Shown here: piece after piece, positions 1 through 5,621 of the stretch
How positions within the stretch are numbered: the first letter of the stretch is position 1
How the letters are laid out: every line of letters begins with the position of its first letter
NCBI GenBank assembly: GCA_003482555.1
Contig: DMYQ01000077.1
Coordinates: 3,890-9,510, forward strand
DNA from: Janthinobacterium sp.
Lineage (GTDB): Bacteria > Pseudomonadota > Gammaproteobacteria > Burkholderiales > Burkholderiaceae_D
Length of the DNA stretch: 5,621 bases
Direction of reading: 5' to 3'
Program-made: the position numbers and the translations under genes
The notes under the pieces: model-generated
Database searches by the model: none
What the model was told of the DNA's origin: nothing
What the model saw: the letters and a program-made list of their open reading frames with translations, nothing else

Positions 1-215
1 TCGACGCCGCTGATATCGATGGTGCCGGCGTCCGACGGCACCAGGCCGACGATCATGTAAAACGAGGTGGTCTTGCCGGCGCCGTTAGGCCCCAGCAAGC
101 CGACCACTTCGCCGCACTCGACCTGCAGCGAGACGTCGTGCACCACCTGGCGCTTGCCATAGCTTTTTTGCAGGCCGCGCACGATCAAAGTGCTGCCGCA
201 GCGTGTATTGTCCAT
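1..215 (-). CDS. lptB: LptB, LPS export ABC transporter ATP-binding protein (N-terminal part)
   Basis: LptB is the cytoplasmic ATPase of the LptB2FGC complex, which pulls LPS out of the inner membrane and pushes it along the LptC-LptA bridge. About 71 residues are visible of the roughly 240 usual for the family; the rest lies beyond the left edge. The visible part has an aromatic A-loop (KSYGKR, about residues 17-22), then LLGPNGAGKTT, a perfect Walker A motif (about residues 40-50), followed by SFYMIVGLVPSDAGTI, close to the E. coli LptB sequence. The Q-loop, signature and Walker B motifs are outside the window. Two adjacent ATGs (218-216 and 215-213) are possible starts. I chose the second because GGGAG at 227-223 then has a 7-base spacer, the same as in lptA; with the first ATG the spacer is 4. 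Either start overlaps the lptA stop codon, so the two genes are probably translationally coupled. Other ABC ATPases share Walker A, but the adjacent lptA and lptC make LptB nearly certain. Confidence 0.95.
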   Translation of the reverse strand, partial: MDNTRCGSTLIVRGLQKSYGKRQVVHDVSLQVECGEVVGLLGPNGAGKTTSFYMIVGLVPSDAGTIDISGV

Positions 216-886
216 CATGGTTCTCCCGTCGCGGTGGCGGAACCGGCGCCGGCCGATGGCGCCGAGGCGGCCGGCGCGCCCTTGCCCGGCGCCACAGGCA
301 CTGCGGGCACAACAGGCGCGGCCTTGAGCGGCGCGGCACCCTTCGCGGGCGTCCCCTTGTTGGCGGGCTGCATTACCATCTTGACCCGTCCGCCGCCCGG
401 CTTGCTTTCCCCGGTGGCCGTGTTTTCAAGCGAAAAAACTTCCTTGCGGCTGTCGTAAGAGATATACGGCCCTTCGGCCTCGTCGGTCTTCTTCGTGCCT
501 TCCAGGCGCGTCAGCTTGGCCTTGGAAAACAATTGCACGATTTCCGTCTTGTCGTTGTATTCGACGCGCTCCGCTTCGCCCTCCACCCACAGGTCGCCCT
601 CGCCGTCGCGCTTTTGGCGGAAAGTCGCCAGGCCGCCAGGCGCGGCCCAGAATGTGGCGAATTGATAACCCTGCGGATCGACCGTCACCAGGGCCCGGCC
701 CGACTTCATGGTCAGGGTGCCCTTGGTGAGCACGACATTGCCGGTCAGGGTGCGGGTCTGCTTGACGTCGTCGGCCGAACCCTGATCGGCGAGGATCACG
801 GTTTCCTTGGTCGAGTCGGCCTTTTCCGCGCGCGCCGCGCCGATCGCGGCCACGGACAACAACAGGGATAGCAAAATTTTCTTCAT
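215..886 (-). CDS. lptA: LptA, periplasmic LPS transport bridge protein
   Basis: LptA proteins stack into a beta-jellyroll bridge that carries LPS across the periplasm from LptC to LptD. The product is 223 residues. It has a clear Sec signal peptide: MKK, a hydrophobic core, then AARA with probable cleavage after residue 20 (ARA|EKAD). The OstA/LptA domain spans about residues 30-172, with typical strand segments such as TLTGNVVLTKG and LWVEGEAERVEYND. The last 50 or so residues (about 174-223) are a low-complexity Ala/Pro/Gly tail, making the protein longer than E. coli LptA (about 185 residues). I chose ATG 886 because GGAG at 897-894 lies 7 bases upstream and because the signal peptide then begins with MKK. 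A TTG at 901 would add five residues and is unlikely. The gene begins 37 bases after lptC and its stop overlaps the lptB start, so it sits inside the operon. The identification is firm; the role of the tail is unknown. Confidence 0.95.
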   Translation of the reverse strand: MKKILLSLLLSVAAIGAARAEKADSTKETVILADQGSADDVKQTRTLTGNVVLTKGTLTMKSGRALVTVDPQGYQFATFWAAPGGLATFRQKRDGEGDLWVEGEAERVEYNDKTEIVQLFSKAKLTRLEGTKKTDEAEGPYISYDSRKEVFSLENTATGESKPGGGRVKMVMQPANKGTPAKGAAPLKAAPVVPAVPVAPGKGAPAASAPSAGAGSATATGEP

Positions 887-897
887 AGACTTACTCC
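887..897 (-). promoter_or_regulatory. Ribosome-binding site of lptA
   Basis: GGAG on the minus strand at 897-894 is followed by a 7-base spacer to ATG 886. This site decides the lptA start in favour of ATG 886 over the upstream in-frame TTG at 901, which would place the GGAG inside the coding sequence. Confidence 0.7.
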
Positions 898-923
898 ACA
901 ATACTGAATATGCCGGGCGCGCT

Positions 924-1514
924 TCAATGCGGCGCCGGCGGAATGGTGATGCGCACGCGTTGCGCGACGTCGATCTGGCGCGTGGCGTTGTTCGCGCTCA
1001 TGCCGATGCCGCTCATGAAGGTCGTCCCGAGCAGCATTTCAACTGGCTGATCCGTTTCCATCCGGTCGTTGTCCGGATACACCGTCAAGGCCTCGGTCTT
1101 CAAGTTCATGCCTTGCGCCGCCGCGCTGGCGGCGCGGTCGACGGTGACCTTGTCCATCAACTTGACGCGGCTGTTGTTCTGGTCGATGCGCGCGTGCAGG
1201 GCGTGCACGTCCGTCGCCGGCACGCCGGGCGCGAGTTTGCGCACGAAGGGCAGGTCGATGTCCGAGGAATCATCGCCGGGCCGGTGCGTGAGCTTGATGC
1301 CGGACACGATATAAGCTGGCTGGCCGGCCGGCGTCATGCGCACCACGCTGAAATTGTCGACGAAATAATCCGGCTCGTTGTCGCGCAGCTTGGGCGCGCC
1401 GTTCAAGCCGTTCTGGTTCATCACTTGCAGCAGCCAAAAGCTGCCCAGCGCGAAAAACACGCCGGCCATGACGATGATGATGGTGCGCCAGCGGTGCGCG
1501 GTTCTTTTATGCAT
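924..1514 (-). CDS. lptC: LptC, inner-membrane LPS export protein
   Basis: LptC is the bitopic inner-membrane partner of LptB2FG; its periplasmic beta-jellyroll receives LPS and passes it to LptA. The product is 196 residues, close to E. coli LptC (191). A short basic N-terminus (MHKRTAHRWR) precedes one membrane helix at about residues 11-31, then a periplasmic domain to the C-terminus. Family-like segments include the PDYFVDNFSVVRM region (about residues 48-60) and, near the C-terminal end, TTFMSGIGMSANN. Identification rests on this architecture plus its position between kdsC and lptA. ATG 1514 is the only in-frame start upstream of the helix in the sequence as given, but it has no Shine-Dalgarno sequence: the preceding bases are GC-rich and contain a seven-C run. 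A better-placed RBS and ATG lie 40 bases upstream in a different frame (see the small ORF at 1507-1554). The true N-terminus is therefore less certain than the gene itself. Confidence 0.93.
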   Translation of the reverse strand: MHKRTAHRWRTIIIVMAGVFFALGSFWLLQVMNQNGLNGAPKLRDNEPDYFVDNFSVVRMTPAGQPAYIVSGIKLTHRPGDDSSDIDLPFVRKLAPGVPATDVHALHARIDQNNSRVKLMDKVTVDRAASAAAQGMNLKTEALTVYPDNDRMETDQPVEMLLGTTFMSGIGMSANNATRQIDVAQRVRITIPPAPH

Positions 1515-1554
1515 CGCGGCCGCCGTGTCGGGTGGGGGGGCTCATGTCATTCAT
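1507..1554 (-). other. Possible 15-codon ORF bridging kdsC and lptC
   Basis: A small ORF starts at ATG 1554, three bases after the kdsC stop, and ends at a TAA (1509-1507) lying just inside lptC, so it overlaps the lptC start. It encodes MNDMSPPTRHGGRDA. AGGA at 1564-1561, within the last kdsC codons, is spaced 6 bases from its ATG, which is a better ribosome-binding site than anything directly upstream of lptC. It may serve only to couple lptC translation to kdsC. Alternatively it may be the displaced original start of lptC: dropping one base from the C7 tract (1534-1540) would put it in frame with lptC. I see no evidence that the peptide itself has a function. Confidence 0.3.
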
Positions 1555-1557
1555 CGC

Positions 1558-2118
1558 TCATCCTAAAAACTGGGCCATGACGGTGTCGTAATTGCCCTGC
1601 GCGCGCAACAGCAATTCGCACACTTCGCGCACGGCCCCGCGCCCGCCGGCCGCCGCCGTGATGAAATGGGCGCGCCGGCGCACCTCCAAGCTGCCGTTCG
1701 GCACGCCAACCGCGAAGCCGACCCGGCTCAAAATCGGCAAGTCGACGACGTCGTCGCCGATGAAGCCGCACTGCTCGGCGCTCAGGCCGGTACTCTGCAG
1801 CAGCGCCAGGAAGGGCGTCAGCTTGTCGTGCCCGCCCTGGTGCACATGGCCAATGCCCAGGTCGCTGGCCCGGCGCGTCACGATGGGCGAGCGGCGCGCG
1901 CTGATGATGGACGTTTGCACGCCAGACTCTTGCAACAGTTTGATGCCGAGGCCGTCGTGCACATTGAAAGTCTTCATCATTTCGCCGTCCGGGCCGAAAT
2001 GCAGGCTGCCGTCCGTGAGCACGCCGTCTACGTCGAAAATCATCAGCTTGACCCTGGCCGCGCGCGCGCGGCAATCTTCGCTCGGGCGAAACTCGTCGCC
2101 GCTGTCGTGGGCGCTCAT
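1558..2118 (-). CDS. kdsC: KdsC, 3-deoxy-D-manno-octulosonate 8-phosphate phosphatase
   Basis: KdsC hydrolyses KDO-8-phosphate to KDO and phosphate in the cytoplasm, the step before CMP-KDO formation for the LPS inner core. The product is 186 residues, the normal size for this capless HAD phosphatase, which acts as a tetramer. All HAD motifs are visible: motif I FDVDGVLTDG with nucleophile D29 and acid/base D31; motif II ISAR with S73; motif III K99 in the HDKLTPF segment; and motif IV GDDVVDLP (121-128) binding Mg2+. The GGRGAVREVCE stretch near the C-terminus is typical of KdsC. Start ATG 2118 shares its A with the kdsD stop codon (TGATG), and AAGGTGAT at 2129-2122 is an excellent Shine-Dalgarno sequence. 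The N-terminal 20 or so residues before the HAD core are slightly longer than in E. coli. Function is well supported by motifs and by the kdsD neighbour. Confidence 0.96.
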   Translation of the reverse strand: MSAHDSGDEFRPSEDCRARAARVKLMIFDVDGVLTDGSLHFGPDGEMMKTFNVHDGLGIKLLQESGVQTSIISARRSPIVTRRASDLGIGHVHQGGHDKLTPFLALLQSTGLSAEQCGFIGDDVVDLPILSRVGFAVGVPNGSLEVRRRAHFITAAAGGRGAVREVCELLLRAQGNYDTVMAQFLG

Positions 2119-3116
2119 CAGATCACCTTGGCGCGGGTCAGGTCGTGGATATGCAGGGCGCCGACCAGCTTGCCGTCCCCGTCCACCACCAGCATCTGGT
2201 TGATGCGGAATTGTTCCATCACGGCCACGGCGTCGACGGCCAGTTGATCCGGCCCGATGCGGTGCGGATTGGCGTGCATGACGTCGCGGATCGCCACCCT
2301 GGTGAAGTCTTGCACTTTTTCTATCATGCGGCGCAAGTCGCCGTCCGTGAACACGCCCAGGGCACGCCCTTCGGCGTCAACGATGGCCGTCATGCCCATG
2401 CCCTTTTGCGTGATTTCTTCCAGCGCCGCCGTCAGCGTGGCGTCCAGGCCCACGGCCGGCACGGCGGCGCCGCTGCGCATGACGTCGCGCACATGGGTCA
2501 GCAGGCGGCGGCCCAGGGCGCCGCCCGGATGCGAGCGCGCGAAATCCTCTTCCTTGAAGCCGCGCAAGTCCAGCAGGGCCACGGCCAGGGCGTCGCCCAG
2601 GGCCAGGGTGACGGTGGTGCTGGCCGTCGGCGCCAGGTTCAGCGGGCAGGCTTCCTTGGCCACCGAGACGTCCAGGTGGACGTCGGCCAGGAGCGCCAGG
2701 CTGGACTGGGGATTGCCGGTCATGGCGATCAAAATGCCGCCCATGCGCTTGACGATGGGAACGATCGCCATCAGCTCGGCCGTTTCGCCGGAATTCGAGA
2801 TGGCGATGAAGGCGTCGTCCGAAGTCACCATGCCGAGGTCGCCGTGCGCCGCTTCGGCCGGATGCACGAACATGGCCGGCGTGCCGGTCGAAGCCAGGGT
2901 GGCGGCGATCTTGCGGGCGATGTGGCCGGACTTGCCAATGCCGGACACGACCACGCGTCCCTTGCAGCCGAGCAGCAGGGCGACGGCCTGGCCGACGCTG
3001 TGGTCCGTTTCCAGGCGCGCGTGCAGGGCGGTGATGGCGTCCGCTTCGATTTGCAAGGTGGCGCGGGCCAGGGTCAGGGCCCGCCGCGCGGTGTTTGCAT
3101 CAAAAGGTTTCAGCAT
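2118..3116 (-). CDS. kdsD: KdsD, D-arabinose-5-phosphate isomerase
   Basis: KdsD interconverts D-ribulose-5-phosphate and D-arabinose-5-phosphate, the first committed step toward KDO. The 332-residue product (E. coli KdsD is 328) has an N-terminal SIS sugar-isomerase domain at about residues 40-180 and two CBS domains at about 211-265 and 278-332. Diagnostic motifs are SGIGKSGHIARK (58-69), SNSGET (107-112), KEACPLNLAPTAST (154-167), SHPGGALGR (195-203) and FTDGDLRR (256-263). K62, E114, E155 and H196 line up with E. coli positions 59, 111, 152 and 193, which as I recall are proposed active-site residues. I chose ATG 3116 because it gives the family length and this constant offset. ATG 3140 (340 residues, MSVTHEKT added) is possible, but a -10-like TATACT at 3152-3147 would put transcription start almost on it. 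Neither ATG has a strong Shine-Dalgarno. A related gutQ-type isomerase is possible in principle, but kdsC directly downstream favours KdsD. It is the first gene of the operon. Confidence 0.94.
   Translation of the reverse strand: MLKPFDANTARRALTLARATLQIEADAITALHARLETDHSVGQAVALLLGCKGRVVVSGIGKSGHIARKIAATLASTGTPAMFVHPAEAAHGDLGMVTSDDAFIAISNSGETAELMAIVPIVKRMGGILIAMTGNPQSSLALLADVHLDVSVAKEACPLNLAPTASTTVTLALGDALAVALLDLRGFKEEDFARSHPGGALGRRLLTHVRDVMRSGAAVPAVGLDATLTAALEEITQKGMGMTAIVDAEGRALGVFTDGDLRRMIEKVQDFTRVAIRDVMHANPHRIGPDQLAVDAVAVMEQFRINQMLVVDGDGKLVGALHIHDLTRAKVI
2119..2129 (-). promoter_or_regulatory. Strong ribosome-binding site of kdsC inside the end of kdsD
   Basis: AAGGTGAT at 2129-2122 on the minus strand is complementary to much of the 16S rRNA 3' end (anti-Shine-Dalgarno). 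The AGG core ends 7 bases before ATG 2118. It lies within the last kdsD codons and fixes the kdsC start at the TGATG overlap. Confidence 0.7.
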
Positions 3117-3237
3117 TGTTTTTTCATGGGTTACACTCATGCCCAAAGTATAAACGAATTTAGGAAAGCAAAAAACTTGCCAGTCAAATTGCCGCTCGCT
3201 CCGTGCAACGCTTTTCACTTACCTCCGGGGTCGAACC
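3117..3237. promoter_or_regulatory. Divergent intergenic region with candidate promoters for kdsD operon and antiporter gene
   Basis: These 121 bases between two divergent genes are clearly richer in A and T than their surroundings and should hold both promoters. On the minus strand TATACT at 3152-3147 matches the sigma70 -10 consensus at 5 of 6 bases, but no good -35 lies 16-18 bases upstream. TTGACT at 3187-3182 (5 of 6 for a -35) is 29 bases away, too far for that -10; with TAAATT at 3162-3157 its spacer is 19. On the plus strand TATAAA at 3149-3154 overlaps the same TATA core, again without a clear -35; TTGCCA at 3177-3182 has no good -10 at the right distance. The region is a promoter region by position; the exact elements are guesses. 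Confidence 0.35.
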
Positions 3238-5217
3238 ATGTTTTCATCGCTAGAATTGACCTTGCTTTTACTCGGCAGCGCCGTGCTCGGTGTCGTCGCC
3301 TTCCGCATGATGCATTTGCCGCCCATGCTAGGCTATCTGGCCGTCGGCATCGTCATCGGCCCGCACGCCCTCGGCCTCGCCGAGCAGAATGAGGCGAGCC
3401 AGACCCTGGCCGAATTCGGCGTCGTTTTCTTGATGTTTTCAATCGGCCTGGAGTTTTCCCTGCCCAAGTTGATGGCCATGCGGCGCATCGTTTTCGGCCT
3501 CGGCCTGGCCCAGGTGGTGCTCACGATCATTGCCACCATGGTATTTGGCTGGTTGGTCGCCAGCAAGTTGCCCGCTTCGATACACCTCAGCTGGCAAGCC
3601 TCGTTCGCGCTCGGCGGCGCGCTTGCCATGTCGTCCACGGCGATAGTGTCAAAAATGCTGACAGAGCGGCTCGAGCTGGAAAGCGCACACGGCCGGAAGA
3701 TCATCGGCATCCTGTTATTCCAGGATCTGGCCGTGGTGCCGCTGCTGATCCTGATCCCCTCGCTGGCGAAAAACCCGCACACCATCCTCGCCACCCTGGC
3801 CTGGGCCAGCGGCAAGGCGGTGGTGGTGCTGGTGCTGCTGCTGGTGATCGGCCAGAAACTGGTGCGCGGCTGGTTCACCATCGTCGTCAAGCGCCGCTCG
3901 CAAGAATTGTTCATGCTCAACCTGCTCCTGATCACCCTGGGCGCGGCCTGGATCACGGAGCGGGCCGGCCTGTCGCTGGCCCTGGGCGCTTTTGTTGCCG
4001 GCATGCTCATTTCGGAAACGGAATTCAAGCACCAGGTCGAGGAAGACATCAAGCCCTTCCGCGACGTGCTGCTGGGCCTGTTCTTCATCACGGTCGGCAT
4101 GCTGCTCAACATCCGCGTCGTGCTCGACAACTGGTGGCTGGTCTTGCTGCTGCTGTGCGGCCCCGTGCTGCTGAAATTCGCCCTGATCGCCGTGCTCGCC
4201 AAACTGTTCGGCGCCTCGGACGGCATTTCCATGCGCACCGGACTGGCGCTGGCCCAGGCCGGCGAATTCGGCTTCGTCCTCTTGAACCTGGCCGGCGGCG
4301 TCGACTTGATGGATTCCTTCGTCATCCAGGTGGTGCTGGCCTCGATGGTGCTGTCGATGCTGGCGGCGCCCTTCATCATCGCCAAGTCGGATCAAATCGT
4401 CATGAAGATGTCGAGCAATGAATGGATGATGCAATCGCTGGCCCTGACCAAGATCGCCAGCCGCACCATGGCCACGCAAAAACACGTGATCATCGCCGGC
4501 TTCGGGCGCAGCGGGCAAAGCCTGGCCACCCTGCTGAGCGAGGAAAAGATCGATTACCACGCGCTTGACCTCGATCCCGAGCGGGTGCAGGAAGCGCAGG
4601 CGGCCGGCGCCAAGGTGTCGTACGGCGACGCCGGGCGGCGCGAAAGCCTGATCGCGGCCGGCATCAAGCGCGCCAGCGCCATCGTCATCACCTATGCCGG
4701 CACGCCGGCCGCGTTGCGCCTGCTGCACCTGGCGCACGAGCTGGCGCCCACCCTGCCGGTGATCGTGCGCAGCGTCGACGACAGCGACCTCGATCAATTG
4801 AAAGCGGCCGGGGCCGCCGAAGTGGTGCCGGAATTGCTGGAAGGTAGCTTGATGCTGGCCTCGCACGCCTTGATCATGCTGGGCGTGCCGCTGCGGCGCG
4901 TGGTGCATCGGGTGCAGGCCGCGCGCGAGGCGCGCTACGCTTCCCTGCGCGGCTATTTCCACGGCGCCAGCGACGCCGGCGACGACGCCGACCTGGTGCG
5001 CTTGCATTCGGTCACTCTGGTCCCCGGCGCGAAGGGTGTGGGCCAGGCGCTGGGCGAACTCGACCTGGCCGCCAGCGGCGCCGAAGTGGCCAGCATACGG
5101 CGCGGCCGCGGCCAAGCCGAGGCGCGGCCGGAAACAGTGCTGGAAACGGGCGACGTGGTGGTCTTGCGCGGCGCCGCCGAAGCCGTGGCGCGCGCCGAAA
5201 GCCGCTTGCTGCGCTAA
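3238..5217 (+). CDS. CPA2 family monovalent cation:proton antiporter, Kef/YbaL-like, with RCK_N and RCK_C domains
   Basis: This inner-membrane protein very likely exchanges K+ (or Na+) for H+, contributing to cation homeostasis, pH control or protection from electrophiles. It has 659 residues. The membrane domain (about 1-385, roughly 12 helices) carries CPA2 signatures: FLMFSIGLEFSLPKL (64-78), LFQDLAVVPLL (160-170) with the Q162-D163 pair seen in Kef proteins, ALGAFVAGMLISETEFKHQ (248-266) and LLGLFFITVGM (278-288). VEEDIKPF (267-274) resembles the acidic regulatory loop of KefC. A KTN/RCK_N domain follows (about 415-530), with nucleotide-binding GFGRSGQ (421-427) and an acidic D444 at the end of the second strand, suggesting NAD(H) or AMP binding. 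An RCK_C domain (about 585-659) ends in TGDVVVLRG. E. coli KefB/KefC lack RCK_C. No KefF/KefG partner gene is visible here. GGGGT at about 3227-3231 may serve as a modest RBS. Membrane class is certain; exact ion and whether glutathione gates it are not, so I give no symbol (kefB, kefC and ybaL are all used for relatives). Confidence 0.93.
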   Translation: MFSSLELTLLLLGSAVLGVVAFRMMHLPPMLGYLAVGIVIGPHALGLAEQNEASQTLAEFGVVFLMFSIGLEFSLPKLMAMRRIVFGLGLAQVVLTIIATMVFGWLVASKLPASIHLSWQASFALGGALAMSSTAIVSKMLTERLELESAHGRKIIGILLFQDLAVVPLLILIPSLAKNPHTILATLAWASGKAVVVLVLLLVIGQKLVRGWFTIVVKRRSQELFMLNLLLITLGAAWITERAGLSLALGAFVAGMLISETEFKHQVEEDIKPFRDVLLGLFFITVGMLLNIRVVLDNWWLVLLLLCGPVLLKFALIAVLAKLFGASDGISMRTGLALAQAGEFGFVLLNLAGGVDLMDSFVIQVVLASMVLSMLAAPFIIAKSDQIVMKMSSNEWMMQSLALTKIASRTMATQKHVIIAGFGRSGQSLATLLSEEKIDYHALDLDPERVQEAQAAGAKVSYGDAGRRESLIAAGIKRASAIVITYAGTPAALRLLHLAHELAPTLPVIVRSVDDSDLDQLKAAGAAEVVPELLEGSLMLASHALIMLGVPLRRVVHRVQAAREARYASLRGYFHGASDAGDDADLVRLHSVTLVPGAKGVGQALGELDLAASGAEVASIRRGRGQAEARPETVLETGDVVVLRGAAEAVARAESRLLR

Positions 5218-5252
5218 AAGCCCGGCGCACGACGCCCGAGCTTACCCCCGCC

Positions 5253-5621
5253 TCAGGCGAAGCTGACCACCTGGTTGCGGCCGTTTTCCTTGGCCTGGTA
5301 CAGCGCGCTGTCGGCGTGGGCGATCAATTGTTGCGCCACCGCTTCGATCGAGCAATCGTGGTCGTAGTCGCCCAGGCTGGCCACGCCGATCGAAACGCTG
5401 ACGCTGACCTTGACCCCGGCCGGCAGATTGAACAGGGAATCGGCCACGCTGGCGCGGATGCGCTCGGCCACCACCCCGGCGCTGGCGAGGTCCGCGTCGA
5501 TCAGCAAGACGACGAATTCCTCGCCGCCGAAGCGGCCCAGCGCGTCCGAGCGGCGCAACTCGTTCTTGATGCGCACGGCCACCTCGCGCAACACTTCGTC
5601 GCCGCCCTGGTGGCCAACCGA
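5253..5621 (-). CDS. GGDEF-domain diguanylate cyclase (C-terminal part)
   Basis: This is the C-terminal 122 residues of a GGDEF protein; the start and any sensory domain lie beyond the right edge, as the frame is open to the last base. GGDEF enzymes condense two GTP into the second messenger c-di-GMP, which usually favours attachment and biofilm over motility. Visible motifs: GHQGGDEVL at the window edge (typical of the helix after the first metal site), an intact catalytic GGEEF at 5528-5514, a product-inhibition I-site RRSD (RxxD) at 5555-5544 with the standard five-residue spacing before GGEEF, VSVSIGVAS, and the closing ADSALYQAKENGRNQV. All seen motifs suggest an active, feedback-inhibited cyclase. 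The domain ends at the C-terminus, so no EAL domain follows. A GTG at 5594 could be mistaken for a start but lies inside the domain. The gene converges on the antiporter gene across 35 bases; no functional link is evident. Confidence 0.93.
   Translation of the reverse strand, partial: SVGHQGGDEVLREVAVRIKNELRRSDALGRFGGEEFVVLLIDADLASAGVVAERIRASVADSLFNLPAGVKVSVSVSIGVASLGDYDHDCSIEAVAQQLIAHADSALYQAKENGRNQVVSFA

Noticed and set aside
203..871. Plus-strand open frame antisense to lptA
   Set aside because: Arg/Gly-rich shadow of lptA; lptA has a signal peptide, RBS and operon context.
887..901. TTG start for lptA at 901
   Set aside because: It would put five residues (MWSKS) ahead of the MKK signal peptide and bury the GGAG that serves ATG 886.
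3117..3218. Extension of kdsD to a GTG at 3218 (366 residues)
   Set aside because: It would add 34 residues not seen in the family and swallow most of the intergenic promoter region.
2145..3392. Long plus-strand open frame (415 codons) antisense to kdsD
   Set aside because: The translation is a His/Gly/Gln/Arg-rich string with no recognisable domain; kdsD on the other strand is an unmistakable enzyme. Long antisense frames are expected in high-GC coding DNA.
3715..5115. Long minus-strand open frame (466 codons) antisense to the antiporter gene
   Set aside because: The His/Gln/Asp-rich sequence with repeated QQ and HH is the mirror of Leu/Val/Ala codons in the antiporter gene; no domain, signal or RBS supports it.
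5218..5252. Intrinsic terminator between the antiporter and GGDEF genes
   Set aside because: Only a 4-base-pair stem is visible and there is no T-run on either strand.
5253..5594. Complete 113-residue protein starting at GTG 5594
   Set aside because: The frame continues upstream to the window edge with conserved GGDEF-domain residues (GHQGGDE), so this is an internal codon of a longer gene.
1..5621. A new defence, mobile or CRISPR-like system
   Set aside because: No repeats, transposase, integrase, att-like sites or unknown gene clusters are seen; almost every base is accounted for by recognised conserved genes.

Overview
The window is high-GC DNA from a Gram-negative bacterium. The gene order kdsD-kdsC-lptC-lptA-lptB, facing away from a CPA2-type K+/H+ antiporter gene, and the protein sequences fit a beta-proteobacterium. 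The Oxalobacteraceae (Janthinobacterium, Duganella or Massilia type) is my best guess. That placement is inference from recognised proteins and gene order, not from a database search.

Layout: positions 1-3116 hold five genes read leftward as one tight operon. In transcription order they are kdsD (arabinose-5-phosphate isomerase), kdsC (KDO-8-phosphate phosphatase), lptC, lptA and the first part of lptB, which runs off the left edge. KdsD and KdsC supply the LPS core sugar KDO. LptC, LptA and LptB belong to the machine that extracts finished LPS from the inner membrane and carries it across the periplasm. The operon thus joins synthesis of an essential LPS sugar to LPS export. Two junctions overlap by one base (kdsD/kdsC and lptA/lptB), and the other two have gaps of about 40 bases.

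Positions 3117-3237 are a divergent, relatively AT-rich promoter region. Positions 3238-5217 hold a rightward gene for a 659-residue Kef/YbaL-like antiporter with a membrane domain, an RCK_N (KTN) domain and an RCK_C domain. After a 35-base gap, positions 5253-5621 hold the C-terminal end of a leftward GGDEF diguanylate cyclase gene that runs off the right edge. It converges on the antiporter gene.

This is mostly conserved housekeeping territory. I found no mobile element, CRISPR array, RNA gene or convincing new system. The observation most worth checking is the kdsC-lptC junction. There a seven-base C tract (coding strand) separates a well-placed ribosome-binding site and ATG from the lptC frame, which may mean a misread or unstable homopolymer, or a short coupling ORF. 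No stretch longer than 300 bases lacks a gene.
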